Assembly: GCA_001465935.1 (NCBI GenBank)
Contig: LNKV01000026.1
Location: 186,001-250,000, forward strand
DNA length: 64,000 bases
Reading direction: 5' to 3'
Origin: Clarireedia homoeocarpa
Lineage: Eukaryota; Ascomycota; Leotiomycetes; Helotiales; Rutstroemiaceae
Numbering within the stretch: the stretch's first letter is position 1; every line of letters begins with the position of its first letter. The notes under the pieces were generated by a model. The model was not told the origin of the DNA and did not search any database. It was given only the letters and a program-made list of their open reading frames with translations. The translations under genes were made by a program, and so were the position numbers. Shown here piece by piece: positions 33,801-44,466 of the stretch.

Positions 33801-35988
33801 AAGTCTCGCACAGACTCGTGGATGAACTGTATTTCGGATGCTTTATTTCTTGTTACCTCAGCCAGACCTTTAGAAGAACTCCTCACAAAAGTATTCATCT
33901 GCTCAGGGTCAATATCGTCTCGATCCCAATGACCGAAAGACTCTTTGTCAAGGCCAAGCTGAACAGCGAAATAAAGTTCAGCTGGCTTCAAAGGACGAGC
34001 CGCGAAAAGAACCAATTTCAGGCACAGCTGTAACTGTTCAGGATTCCGCTCATCCCGCCGAAGAATCATTTCGAACAATTCCGATAGCTTGCGCGGAATT
34101 TGATTGAGACGCTCGCGGATCTTTTTGAGAGAAATGGAATTGTCAGGGTATTCTGAATTGAGGATATCAAGAACCAAGACAACCCAAAGGAAGATGTTTG
34201 ATGATTTCTTAAGGATCTGAGATCGAAGTTCTTCCGCTGCTTTAGACTTGCCAAGTCTTAGTTTTGACTTGATATATTGTTCAATGTCTTCTGTATGCCC
34301 TATCTGATTTTCCAGGATGATTTCGATACCTTTCTGTATGACAATGGTTGGATAATGCCGACTCGAGAAACACACCTGCAGTCGGACTTCTGAATTTCTT
34401 GCGCAGTCGCAGAGCCCCTCGAAGAAGGAGACCATATCTGCAACTTCATCCTTTTCACATTCATCTAGAGCATCGACGAAGACCGTCAATGATCGGCTTC
34501 CAAGACTCGGAACAGCGTGCGTCAATGTCTGCTTCAATGCCTGTTCATGCCATCCTGTGCGCTCGATGACCCTTGCGCCATCACTTGTCATCCAATCTAA
34601 GCGTTCCTTTAGTTCTGGCGCTCTCTCGAAGAGCTGGTGAAGAAGTGAACGATACAATCCTGCAACCGATTTCTCCTCTTCTGTACCCCGGGCGAGGAAG
34701 AAGAATGAAATAGTGATCTGCGAGGCATTTCCTCTTGCTTTCTGTCGGGCATCGTCATAAAGGAGTTTCATCAGTGTAGACTTCCCTGTTCCAGGGTTAC
34801 CTTTAATCCAAAGGAAGCCACCATGTTCCGAGTCCTGCATCCTGTCATTCCAAGATAAGTATTCCGTTGACTTGAAGAACCAGAGGCAGGTTGTTCCTTG
34901 GGCAGGAGTTAGACTCGTTAGGCGCTCGTCGATTTTGGCGAAGTAGAGTTGGTCTATCAGTGATTGTTTCGTATCAGCTCCAATACCATGGGAAGTACCC
35001 GGTGGTGATGTAAATTCTGTTTGAGATGTGAGATTCGACTTTCCTGAGGATGTATACCCAATATCACTTTGGAGTAAAGATACTTACCACGAGGCTGAGG
35101 ATATTCGTTGTAGCAGCGTAAGTCAGAGGAGGGAGAGATTGCACTTTGATCTGCAGAATCATGGGGCATATAGTGATGGTAAATCTTTTGTCGTTTTGCG
35201 GAGTCTGATCCAGTCCGTGAACTTATCGTATCTGCGCTAAGATGGTGCTTTCGTGCACTGGATATAGACTCTAAAAGTCTCCTTAATGCGTTCTTTCTAC
35301 CCTCCCCATAAATAAGTGGCATATAGACGTCAAAGATGCCTAGAAGGGAATAAATCTTGTCTTCTTGACGTGTCGTTTGACGTTTCTTGGCCCACAACAA
35401 TCGTGTATCGAGATTGAATTCAGACAAAGGTGCTCCTCGAAGAGCACGAGGCGCGATACCTGTTATTTCGTGAATTTGTTGCTCTAATGAAGTTTTATTA
35501 CCAAGGAAATGGCCATTAAAGCAATAGAACACGACTTCTGGTGGTGCAATAAGTTCTTGCAGTGTCCAGCCACGAGTGAACCATCGGCTGCTTCGAAAGG
35601 CTAGTTCCCACGAATCTAAAATTATGTTTGACGGACCCTGTCCATTCGTTGAAATGTCGGACAAATATACATAGCATTTCACGGCGTTGCGATACCAGCG
35701 GAACATTGAGTTGATGGCTTCTGCGAGCTCGGTACTGTCCGCTTTATTGATGCAGCAAGTGTCGACCCAGCAATACCGCAAACCATCACGAGCAGCTTGC
35801 TCAATACAGAACCGAATTTTCCTATATCCAAATTTCGCTTTCCCAGTGCCTTCTGTCATGTCCTGGAAGGTGACCTCATCGTCATCACCACCCCAAGTAT
35901 GGGAAAGGATCGCGTAAGGCTGTACATCGTTCAAGATGTCCTTTGTCAGGCCGACGTCGCCGTTATCCTTCAGCTCCAAGAGACGCAT
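30896..35988 (-). CDS. HET-NACHT-ankyrin NLR-like (STAND) protein
   Basis: Exons 35988..35088 and 35016..30896 (71-bp intron GTAAGT ... AACAG) give 1673 residues. The N-terminal HET domain shows AILSHTWG near 27, GLRYCWVDTCCINK and GWTLQELIAP. The linker, restored by the splice, has FAKIDERLTSLTPAQGTTC. NACHT follows, with Walker A GNPGTGKST near 372 and Walker B LTVFVDALDEC. The C-terminal half (about 978-1673) is ankyrin: about 18 very similar 33-residue units (consensus GQTPLxWAAxxGHETVVKLLLERNADIEAKD) and two or three divergent ones. Known family role: fungal NLRs sense non-self or damage, and HET domains trigger incompatibility cell death. The ligand here is unknown. The repeat array is unusually homogeneous. 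Function as an immune-type receptor is inferred from architecture. Confidence 0.9.
31190..32990 (-). repeat. Tandem 99-bp ankyrin-coding repeats with a 396-bp block duplication
   Basis: About 18 in-frame units, mostly 99 bp; a few are 102 bp with an inserted Tyr (DNSYSQ, DNCYSQ, DNRYSQ). Units 4-6 and 8-10 (about 32684-32388 and 32288-31992) are nearly identical in DNA at an offset of 396 bp, so a four-unit block was duplicated recently. Confidence 0.9.
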
Positions 35989-36536
35989 TTCTGTTACAAC
36001 ATTCAGGAGATGGTGAATTAATTGAACATCTCAATGGAACTGAAAAGCTTCCGGCAAAACCTGGTTAGTGAAGTAGAAATCAAACGTTTCATGAGGAAAT
36101 TGTTCGAGGTGTACCGTGTACTGGAAAAGTGCCAAATCAGTGGTGCGGGTCAGGTGGCTTGGTACAGCTTCGCCACAATGCAACGAGATGCGAATGGCTA
36201 CAGTACACCACAGAGAAGTACCCTCTCGCTCATTGGGTAAAGTCAAAAAATAACCGTATCCACAAGATTTCTTAGAAGGACCAGGAGGTGCATCACGACT
36301 TATCCACCAATGTCATGGCTTTATATACCGCATTAAGTCTTGAATGAATGCCTTTAGTCTGTGAACATAAGCAGCGTAGCAAATTGGTTGCTGAAATAAA
36401 GAAGGCTGGCAACCTAAGGGATATCCCAAAAGGTGCTGTTCTCACCAGGTGAAACATAAATTACACATATCAACTGGAGGACCCAGGCTGCGAATCCGCG
36501 AAGATTCTTCACTACAAATATGATCTACTCATCGGT
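35989..36536. other. Upstream region of the NLR gene
   Basis: About 550 bp between the NLR start (minus) and the BCS1-like remnant (plus). Short open frames on both strands lack recognisable content. Presumed NLR promoter. Confidence 0.45.
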
Positions 36537-37125
36537 CCCAAGAGCATACTGATGAGCAAACGATTCATATTTCATACGATAACGAAACGTACCATATGCT
36601 TCTTGCCTGGGTGTTATCTCAGTCATTCGCACGAGACAGTTGCTCCTCCCTCGTCAGCGTCGGCTCGTTATTTCCATGGCCTGGACTAGTGTCCGGTCAT
36701 CTCCATCCAGACGGGCCTAAGAAGGAGCCCCTACACTACGCCCCTTGGAATGGACGCTTTTACTTCTGGTATAAGAGCCACCTCGTGGAATTCTAGCGCA
36801 TGGAGAAAACTGGAGAGAGATACTTTCGAGATGAAGACGTTTCGATTTCCTGTCTTGGAAGGTCTTCAAAGATTCTAAAGGACCTGCTTGACGAGTGCCG
36901 CCATCATTACTTGGACCTTGTTCAGAACAAAACGCCTAATTCGAGCATCAGTTCGATGGGTGGAAGCCGTCAAAAGCGAGAGAAACTAGACCAATCCCCA
37001 CTGCCGTCCTTGATGAGAAAGAGAAAGAGGTCCTGTTGAACGATATTAGAAGCCCCCTCGATCCAACCACACGTGAATGAAAACCAAGCGCGGCATTCCC
37101 CATCGAAGAGGCTATTCAGACTAGA
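36537..37125 (+). pseudogene. BCS1-type AAA ATPase, N-terminal remnant
   Basis: Pieces in successive frames match the BCS1 N-terminal domain in order. The first covers YDNETYHMLLAWVLSQSFAR, then PLHYAPWNGRFYFWYK, up to an in-frame stop at 36794-36796. After it come EDVSISCLGRSSKILKDLL and LVQNKTPNSS. A frame change then gives RPIPTAVLDEKEKEVLLNDI up to a second stop, and another shift gives KRGIPHRRGYS, then a stop. BCS1 homologues continue here with YLFYGPPGTGKS, the Walker A loop, which is missing. The 5' end and the whole ATPase domain are therefore lost. Intact family members are membrane-bound AAA ATPases of mitochondria, and fungi have many divergent copies. It sits head to head with the NLR gene. 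Confidence 0.82.
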
Positions 37126-38143
37126 CTTCCTTCAGATATATAAATGAAATGTGAATGACGCTCCGCTGGCTCTCCGAGGGCCACTGCCGTGGAGGCAGAC
37201 TAAGACTTCCTTCCACTTACAACTAAACTAAACGTAGCCTACCGCCTCTAGGGAACCCATTCCCTTAAAAGTCAAACTAGAGGGGGAACGGGAAACGGGA
37301 AAACGGGAAACGGGAAACGGGAAACGGGAAACGGGAAACGGGAAACGGGAAACGGGAAACGGGAAACGGGAAACGGGAAACGGGAAATAGGACACGGGAG
37401 AAGCTGGTCAGGTAAATCTGGGAATATCTTCATAATGGAAGGGAAACCACTGTCCTGACTCGTTCTAGCTTCGTCCTAAAACAATCGCCCTATCAACTCA
37501 TCCACGCCGAATCCTAAGCGTCTACTAGCGCATTGCCGACCTGCTAGACGCGAATTCTCTTTCCCTCCTAACATCTCGTAGATAGAAATATCTCCGGACA
37601 CTATTCAGCACTGCTCTGATTGGTCTACATTCCGATGTTTGATCGGGGCTTTTCTCATACAGTACAAACAGCCCGTGCTACTAAAAACTCAACCTCAGCC
37701 TATACTCTCCCCCCCCCCCTTCACCCCCACGAACAAAGGTTAATTTAAATATACTCAGCCGTAACCTTGTCGTCGATCGTCGATCGTCGATCTCCCGTCC
37801 TAACCAGGAAGATGGCGTTCTTTTAACTCTTCCAAGCCCCCGCTTTCTCTTCTCGATTCTTGGTTCCTTCCTCCCGCGCCTTCTCTATCTCCAGCTTTCA
37901 CCGTCTCAGAATGTTGATTGCCATGGTTGTTGGCTGATACCGGACACCCGGACACTAGGTAGCGGGCTAGCGAAGACGTGAAGCTTTTTCCTTTTGGCCT
38001 TTTGTTTCCCCCTCGCCTGTCCTCTACTTCTCGTCGATAATATTTGGTAGCCGTCCAAGGTATATACATACATACGCACGTATATTCGTTTGTTTGCTGC
38101 ATTATCCTCTCGGTTTTGGATATCAATCACAAGGAACTTCACC
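37126..38143. other. Intergenic region with minisatellite
   Basis: It holds the GGGAAAC minisatellite (37285-37387), a C run near 37708-37718, a GTCGATC triplicate near 37770-37792 and the 5' flank of the WSC gene. The frames seen on the minus strand at 37.8-38.2 kb have no recognisable content. Confidence 0.5.
37285..37387 (+). repeat. 7-bp minisatellite (GGGAAAC)n, about 14 copies
   Basis: Near-perfect heptamers start after GGGGGAAC; one unit carries an extra A. The G-rich strand has G3 runs every seven bases, a pattern that can form G-quadruplexes. It lies just downstream of the BCS1 remnant. Confidence 0.95.
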
Positions 38144-38843
38144 ATGGCACAAGAACGAACCCATGCTTTCGAGAGAGTGCAAATGTTCATCGTTCTGTTT
38201 CTTGTATTTACAAACTTCACTCTCGCTCAAAAAACCTCCGGAACATCCGTGGGAACTTCTTCATCGACAGAAACTTCAACGACCGCTTCGAGTACTTCGA
38301 CACAAACTGCCGTGGCTGTACCAGGCTCATTGAACTACGAATATCTTGGCTGTTACAATGAAACGACCAGCGTCCCTAACACAGCTGGGTTACGAGCTCT
38401 ATATGGTGGTCCCGCCGAGGCCAATGATACCATGACCGTGGGGTTGTGCTTAAAATACTGCAAAAGCAATGGTAAACAATATGCTGGATTGGAATATACA
38501 CGGTATGTATTCATGTATCCATAACTTTTCCCATGCATTCTTCACTCCCACATTTCCTTGCTCCCGCATGTTATTTCCCAAACCACAAGTTGCTAACACA
38601 CTACTCAGCGAATGCTACTGTTCATCTTACATTTCCTTCTATTCCAGGCAGGTCCCAGAATCCGAGTGTGATCTTGCATGTCTGGGAAACTCAAGTCAAA
38701 TATGTGGCGGAGCATTGCGATTATCACTCTACCAGGCAAAGAAAGATGCAAAGGGTCTCGCACTAGTTGCCAGAGGTGAAATAAAGAACAAAGCCGTATT
38801 GGCTCTTGGAGTTGCTATTGTTGCCCTCATGATCATATGTTAG
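38144..38843 (+). CDS. WSC-domain secreted or cell-surface protein
   Basis: Exons 38144..38502 and 38609..38843 (106-bp intron, GTATGT ... ACTCAG, GCTAAC branch) give 197 residues. A signal peptide lies at about 1-28 (VQMFIVLFLVFTNFTLA), then a Ser/Thr-rich stretch (29-58). The WSC domain follows, with NYEYLGCYNE, LCLKYCKS, and across the intron YTRECYCSSY, SECDLACLGNSSQICGG. The last 16 residues are hydrophobic (AVLALGVAIVALMIIC) with no cytoplasmic tail, which suggests a GPI-attachment signal. WSC domains bind carbohydrate and occur in wall-stress sensors and in wall or secreted enzymes. With no cytoplasmic tail this is not a full Wsc1-type sensor. A likely role is wall binding at the cell surface. 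Confidence 0.85.
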
Positions 38844-40018
38844 GGGACTGTTTAATTATGGAGTGACTACATACGACTAGATCATGGCATGTTTATGGGT
38901 TGTGATCGGGGTTATACGACACCAAGGATCGGATGGAAAACTGGGAGGCGCTTGGTAATGGATTAATGGGTTGATACTGGATTCGGTGTGAAAATGGTGA
39001 TTGGGGTATTATTGTTTTTCCTCTAAAGGAGTTGGAGTAAACATGGAGTTGCAATGGGATTGCAAGGTTTGAACCAAGCATTGTATGTATTTCGGGAATC
39101 ACTGCAGAGCGCAAGGTAGCTGCAACACACTGTTATGGATTACTCCATCAGCATCTATAATTACAAGAATTGTTCTTCATCTTTTCCACACTGGGCCTAT
39201 TTATGCGTGCAAGACGGTCCACCAAAAACATATTCCTGGGCTTCAAAATTCCGCCCTTGGCTCGCCAGAGCAACTTGTCTTGAAACTTCCCACAACAAAC
39301 CTCATAAGGAGGATCGGAACTTGATTGATTTACTGAAATCTTATCCCCGCTGACTGACACATATTTTCTATCCCCTGATACCGCATCAGATATATGTACA
39401 CCTTTAACATGTGTAGTGTAGTGTAGTGTAGTGCAGCAGAGTATAGTATCCCGGCTATCTAAAAAATCCCGCTCGCGTCGATTTCGAGTTCTCAATTTCA
39501 TAACCCCGTGGCCCAAGGGTCTGGGGTCTAGGGTCTACAACCGAGGAGATGTACAGTACAAGTAAAGAATGGAAAAGGTTTATGTGGTAGGGTAGGTAGG
39601 GTGCGTGGTATAGTATACCGGCTGAAGGAATAAAGTTGGCTATGGGAAAGTATAGAAAGAAATGTTTGGGTGATGGGATTAGAATGGCATGATATGTGTG
39701 AGTGGCGTGTGGGTATGGGTTACCGGGGATTTAGGAAGTTGGGTACGCTAGTGTTGGTAGGGTAGGTGTTGTTAGGGGGTTTATAGTGAGGTGGGAGATA
39801 TGTGGGTCTTTTGGTAATGAGATAAGGGAGGGGGAGGGGTGGGATAGGTGGATGGGTAGAGGGTATGATACCGGCGGTAGGTTTAAAGATGTTTTATTGG
39901 GAAGCACAACTCACGTCTGTTATACGCTCAAGTTCGGTAGGTAGGCATATACAATATACAGCCAACCCATATTCACATCAATGAAACCCATCCACCCAAC
40001 CATCGATCCACCCCACCC
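38844..40018. other. Intergenic region between convergent genes
   Basis: About 1.2 kb between the 3' ends of the WSC and REV1 genes. It has a GTAGT repeat (39412-39434) and GT/GGTAGG-rich sequence. No gene seen. Confidence 0.5.
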
Positions 40019-43000
40019 TCAAATATCCAACCTCCCCAATCCCCTCTCTTTAACCGCCTCCTGAATCTTGACCCTAACATCTCTAATCGCCTCCCTCCAA
40101 ACCTCCCTCCCTACTCCCTCCCCTTCATTCCCCTCCACCAACCACCCCAACCACTTCACCACCCCCGCCGCCTTTCCCATATCCCTCTCCTCCACAACCA
40201 CCCTCCTCAAGTACCTCTCCATCGCCCCCACATCATCCGGATGCGGTCCCTCCTCCTCAAACTCCTTATACCACTCCCTTATCGTCTCGCGTAGCTCCGC
40301 CAGCGTACTTAATTCCTGCGTTGTGAACGTCGGTCTTTTCGGTTTCGGGGGAAGCCGAATGTGGCGAGATCCGAGAGGCGGAGCTTCGGGTTTTTTGAGC
40401 CTTTTCACAGTAGACGTCACTAGACCGCCGCGTTGTTGGAGACGTTTGCGTCGGTGCTCGGCCATGATTTCGAGACGCATGTCTTCGGGTAAGGCGGATA
40501 AGAAGTCAGGGTCAAGCGTGTCAGTGTCCTCGGAGTGATCGACGGAGCTCTCTCTTGTGCGGGGCTTGGAGGCGAATTTGGATTGCTGAGGACCGGTGGG
40601 TGGTACGGGTCGGATGAGAGATTTTGGGGGTCGACCACGACCACGTTTCTTGACTGGTGTGGGAGGTGGCCTTCCTGTGAGTGTTCGATTCTTCCGCGGT
40701 GATTGGGCTGAGAGTGCTTGAGCACCAGAGGGACCCGCTGAGGGATCAGCAGAGAGACCGGCGGAAGCACCTCGGATTTGTGGTTTGTAAGAAGCTAGGA
40801 TTTCAGCTTTCATATCTTCAGGGAGGGCATCGAATACTTCTTGGTCGAGCTGCGATGGTAGAGGTATAGATGAATGGATTGATGGGCTTCCAGGCCGAGA
40901 GATAGTCGCTGGTGTTGGCTCTCTTGATAAGGAATGACTCTTGCCTTGAGCTAGCAGTTGGGTCCTTATATCTTGTGGGAGTTCATTTAAAACATCAGGG
41001 TCGATCTGAGATGGAATTATAAATTGGGTTCCCATCATGTTGAGTTTCCTTGCACTTTGATCGCCGGCGTTATTCCTAGCGATGATTGCTGCAGGATGAA
41101 TGTGGGTTTGCTTGGCTTTCAACGGACTGCTTTCATCAATAGGATCCTCAGCGTCTAATGTCTTGGACGCTGATTTGTGCCTTGAAGGTGTAGGAGTATG
41201 GATTATTTCATCCAGACGTCTTTGTTTACGCGGTGTGCTTGGCATCTTGCTTTTCCCGCTTGGCGATCCTATTTCATCAACGATCGGATCCTCAGCGACC
41301 TCTTTGCTTAACTTCGATGGAGCTGGGGCACCAAACTTAATCCTTCTTTGACTCCCATCTACCATTGATCCATTGCCGACTTTTAATGGTTCAAGCTTTG
41401 TCATTTGAACCCCAAGCCCACGGAGCTCTCCAGGAGGGAATCCATAACTTCGAAGTATTGAAATAGCCTCTCGTCCGATGGTTTCAGCATTGTTAGTAGC
41501 CACTCCAAGAACTATGCTTTTGTTGAACGTATCGCAGTTTCCATGACCTAAGAACTTCGGCGGATCAAGAGGTGCATCTGCTGCTTTTCTCATAATTTTC
41601 ATGGTCAATTGTCTTCCTTTCACTCGCTGATCAACCAAACGCCGTTGCAATTCGATGCAAAGATTCGACACGAACTCCTCTGCTTCAGATTGGGAGATAA
41701 ATCTTATGCCCCAATTGACTTCTGCTGATACAGATTTTCGTACAGCTTGCTCTCCTACCTCCGTCTTGTCAATCCCTCGAGAGTAATCCCAAATTCTTTC
41801 CCCTGTCTTGGGACCGAGTACGGTCATGAGCCGATCTTTCGACAGTTGTCTTACATCTTTGACGAACTTCACACCAATATCTTCGAGCTTACTACCGATA
41901 CTGTGCGCCACACCAGGAAGATCTTGTACGACAAGATCGCCGATGAAATCAAGAATTTCTTCCGGCTTAACCTGGTATTGACCAGCGGGCTTGGCCTTCC
42001 GAAGGGCCAGCTTCGCAAGTAAAATATTACCGCCTATGCCTATAGACACAGCACAGCCGGTTTTCTCCTTGATGCGTACCCTAAGCGCTTCACCAATCTG
42101 GTCGGCCATTTCTTGTTCCCGCCAAATACTGTCCTCTTTGATACCAAATCCATCAGTACCACCAGCAGGTAGGCAGAGCGAGGTGACGTCAATGAGAGCT
42201 TCATCCACGCTAACACTCTGTACGATACCACCAACATCTAGAATTGCATCGTAGAATCCGTTGCTAGCTTCTTCATATGCCGGGAAGTCATAAGGTAAAA
42301 CTTTGATATCCGGACATAGTTTGATCGCATTCTTCATCCACATTCCGTTCTTTACACCAAATACACGAGCTGGATAATTGCAACTGGCAATTTCCGAGCC
42401 CGTGCCATTGCCATGAGCAACGACGGCAGGCTTGTCCACAAATTCGGGAGCACTTTTGAGTGACACGGCACAGAAGAAGCTGTCGAAATCAACATGCATG
42501 ATGTATCTTCGTGATCCGGGCTTGCGCTTTGCTGATGGCTTCTGAGAAGCGGACTTTTCTAACGCCATTTGCTGAAATCTTGCTTTGAGCTCAGCTTTCC
42601 ATGTTGATAAGTGATGTAGTCGAGATTCAGAGTAATATTGTTTGATAAAGTCTGGATTTGCAGTGGAGGATTTTCTCATGTGAGGATCTGCTAATAGTTT
42701 CAAATTGTGTTCCTCGGCCGTCATTATCTTGGGTTTCTTAGAAGGCGTCGGAATGCCCTCCACTTCATGGGACCGTTTTCTGCCATCTCGATGACACGAT
42801 TCCTTGGTGGGAGTAAGCTCTGAATCCGAAGAAATCGGTGACACTTCCCGGGATATTTGCGCCACAATTGATCTTGGAACATTCAGGCTCTCTTTTGCCG
42901 TTACTACAGACTGCAGAACGGCTTTCCGAGTCGGACTGTTGATATTTGCTGCATATTTAAGGGCATCCTCCAGCGACGAGGACACTTCAAAACTACCAGC

Positions 43001-43750
43001 TGAACTCATGGGATCTTTAGTTTGAAGTTTGTCGATCGGTGCTACAACTTCAATACTATCCCGAGGCTGATCAGCGGGCGAAGATCCTGAGCCTTCTGGT
43101 TTCTGGAACATGACTTTCTGTACTTGAGTTGTAGGGAACTCAGGGCCATCATCGTCATCAACAAACTCTGCGACATTCTTGACTTCATTGGTATACCAGC
43201 TGGCATTGGTCTGATCGCGATAACTTCTTTTTGGCGTGTTCGACTGGCTGACAACCTTGCCGTCATTGAATCCCAGTACTCGTTGACCAACGCCTTCATC
43301 AAGAACACGATACGAATCCCAAGGTAAGCATTTCCCAGCGTTCACACTATCTACTACCCACGCCGGTTTTACGATGCGATATCGTCTGAACTCGATGGCT
43401 TTCTTTGGTGTAAGGGTGGACGCGATAATATGAGTGACGGTAGTTTTGCCATCCAAATACTGCATGAAACCTCCTCCATGGCTCACAATCAGATGATGAA
43501 GATCGCTAAGAGAAGGTTGAGTATAACCATTGACATGCGCAACGATGCCGCGGAAGATGGTTGGATTGCCGGTTGACGATGAACGGACTTCCGCATCCAA
43601 GTTCTGCAATTTTATCTTCTTGCGACGGAAATAATCCGTGAAGCCTCCGAATTTCGAGCCTTCGTACTCCTCCCCTTCTTCATTTTGGAAAGTATGCGAC
43701 TCGATGCGCTTCCGTACGGATTCAGAATTCTTCTCCAAGCGGCTACCCAT
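40019..43750 (-). CDS. REV1: Translesion DNA polymerase REV1
   Basis: One intronless frame of 1243 residues. A BRCT domain lies at about 62-150 (IFRGIVAHVNGYTQPS ... HIIASTLTPKK). The Y-family polymerase core starts near 412 with IMHVDFDSFFCAVSL (metal-binding Asp). The second acidic motif SVDEALIDVT is near 512, and AVSIGIGGNILLAKLALRK follows. The C-terminal third has three ubiquitin-binding motifs: DPDVLNELPQDIRTQLL (about 915), DQEVFDALPEDMKAEIL (about 965) and DPDFLSALPEDMRLEIM (about 1077). It ends in a helical REV1 C-terminal domain (1140-1243) that binds the polymerase zeta subunit Rev7 and other polymerases. Rev1 inserts dCMP opposite abasic sites and scaffolds translesion synthesis in the nucleus. 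Length and order match the family; nothing is missing. Confidence 0.95.
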   Translation of the reverse strand: MGSRLEKNSESVRKRIESHTFQNEEGEEYEGSKFGGFTDYFRRKKIKLQNLDAEVRSSSTGNPTIFRGIVAHVNGYTQPSLSDLHHLIVSHGGGFMQYLDGKTTVTHIIASTLTPKKAIEFRRYRIVKPAWVVDSVNAGKCLPWDSYRVLDEGVGQRVLGFNDGKVVSQSNTPKRSYRDQTNASWYTNEVKNVAEFVDDDDGPEFPTTQVQKVMFQKPEGSGSSPADQPRDSIEVVAPIDKLQTKDPMSSAGSFEVSSSLEDALKYAANINSPTRKAVLQSVVTAKESLNVPRSIVAQISREVSPISSDSELTPTKESCHRDGRKRSHEVEGIPTPSKKPKIMTAEEHNLKLLADPHMRKSSTANPDFIKQYYSESRLHHLSTWKAELKARFQQMALEKSASQKPSAKRKPGSRRYIMHVDFDSFFCAVSLKSAPEFVDKPAVVAHGNGTGSEIASCNYPARVFGVKNGMWMKNAIKLCPDIKVLPYDFPAYEEASNGFYDAILDVGGIVQSVSVDEALIDVTSLCLPAGGTDGFGIKEDSIWREQEMADQIGEALRVRIKEKTGCAVSIGIGGNILLAKLALRKAKPAGQYQVKPEEILDFIGDLVVQDLPGVAHSIGSKLEDIGVKFVKDVRQLSKDRLMTVLGPKTGERIWDYSRGIDKTEVGEQAVRKSVSAEVNWGIRFISQSEAEEFVSNLCIELQRRLVDQRVKGRQLTMKIMRKAADAPLDPPKFLGHGNCDTFNKSIVLGVATNNAETIGREAISILRSYGFPPGELRGLGVQMTKLEPLKVGNGSMVDGSQRRIKFGAPAPSKLSKEVAEDPIVDEIGSPSGKSKMPSTPRKQRRLDEIIHTPTPSRHKSASKTLDAEDPIDESSPLKAKQTHIHPAAIIARNNAGDQSARKLNMMGTQFIIPSQIDPDVLNELPQDIRTQLLAQGKSHSLSREPTPATISRPGSPSIHSSIPLPSQLDQEVFDALPEDMKAEILASYKPQIRGASAGLSADPSAGPSGAQALSAQSPRKNRTLTGRPPPTPVKKRGRGRPPKSLIRPVPPTGPQQSKFASKPRTRESSVDHSEDTDTLDPDFLSALPEDMRLEIMAEHRRKRLQQRGGLVTSTVKRLKKPEAPPLGSRHIRLPPKPKRPTFTTQELSTLAELRETIREWYKEFEEEGPHPDDVGAMERYLRRVVVEERDMGKAAGVVKWLGWLVEGNEGEGVGREVWREAIRDVRVKIQEAVKERGLGRLDI

Positions 43751-44466
43751 TTTTGACGTCGTACTCGCTCCTGCGCACGAAAATTCTCATTAATATCAGC
43801 CGGCTAGCACAGCAATACCGCTCGGCTTCATCTTCAACCTAAATGTTTCCGACACGAACACCGATGGCGAAGGGATCTTTCGAATGGAATCTCTAGTTGA
43901 ACCTGGTGGAGCGAGGAGGTCTTGCGATAAGGGCAATCGCGACTTTCTGAGGCGCCCTTTCACGTGATGATAAGCTGCGGCAAAAGCACGGACCTCTAGC
44001 CTCAAATTTTCTCGACTTCCAAGATTTTGTCTGCAGCTGCTAGACGATGCATTCGCACCAGTTCATGAGGCTTTACTCGTATACTCTGATATGCATCCGT
44101 AAAATGTTGAAGATGCTGAACACGCTCTTACATCTCGAATATCAAGTCAGATGTCGATGGACATTGTTATGTCTTTCATGTTAACTGTTGCTGTGTCGCA
44201 CAGGTTTTTGAACGGGTTCTAGAACTAGCTAGTTCTAAGTACCGATGTATTTTTAGTATCAAGTCGTCATCGATCATGTCTGATGATGCTGCTTTCGCAA
44301 TATCAACACATCCAGAATAGAACTTCATTTTCTTTTCGACGCAAAGGGGTTTTATATATTTGCTGTTTGTTCACCCTATTTATCCAGTTTCTACTTCACT
44401 GCTCGTAATTGAATTCACTCACTGTCTTTTGAATCGGAACCACTTCCTGTCATCCGCACCCTTAAC
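43751..44466. other. Shared upstream region of REV1 and DHA1 transporter
   Basis: About 716 bp between divergent start codons, likely holding both promoters. A 69-codon frame at 43796-44005 has no recognisable content. Confidence 0.5.

Noticed and set aside
35797..36240. Plus-strand frames beside the HET start as possible upstream part of the BCS1 remnant
   Set aside because: The translations show no BCS1 N-terminal pattern; the remnant becomes recognisable only from about 36537.
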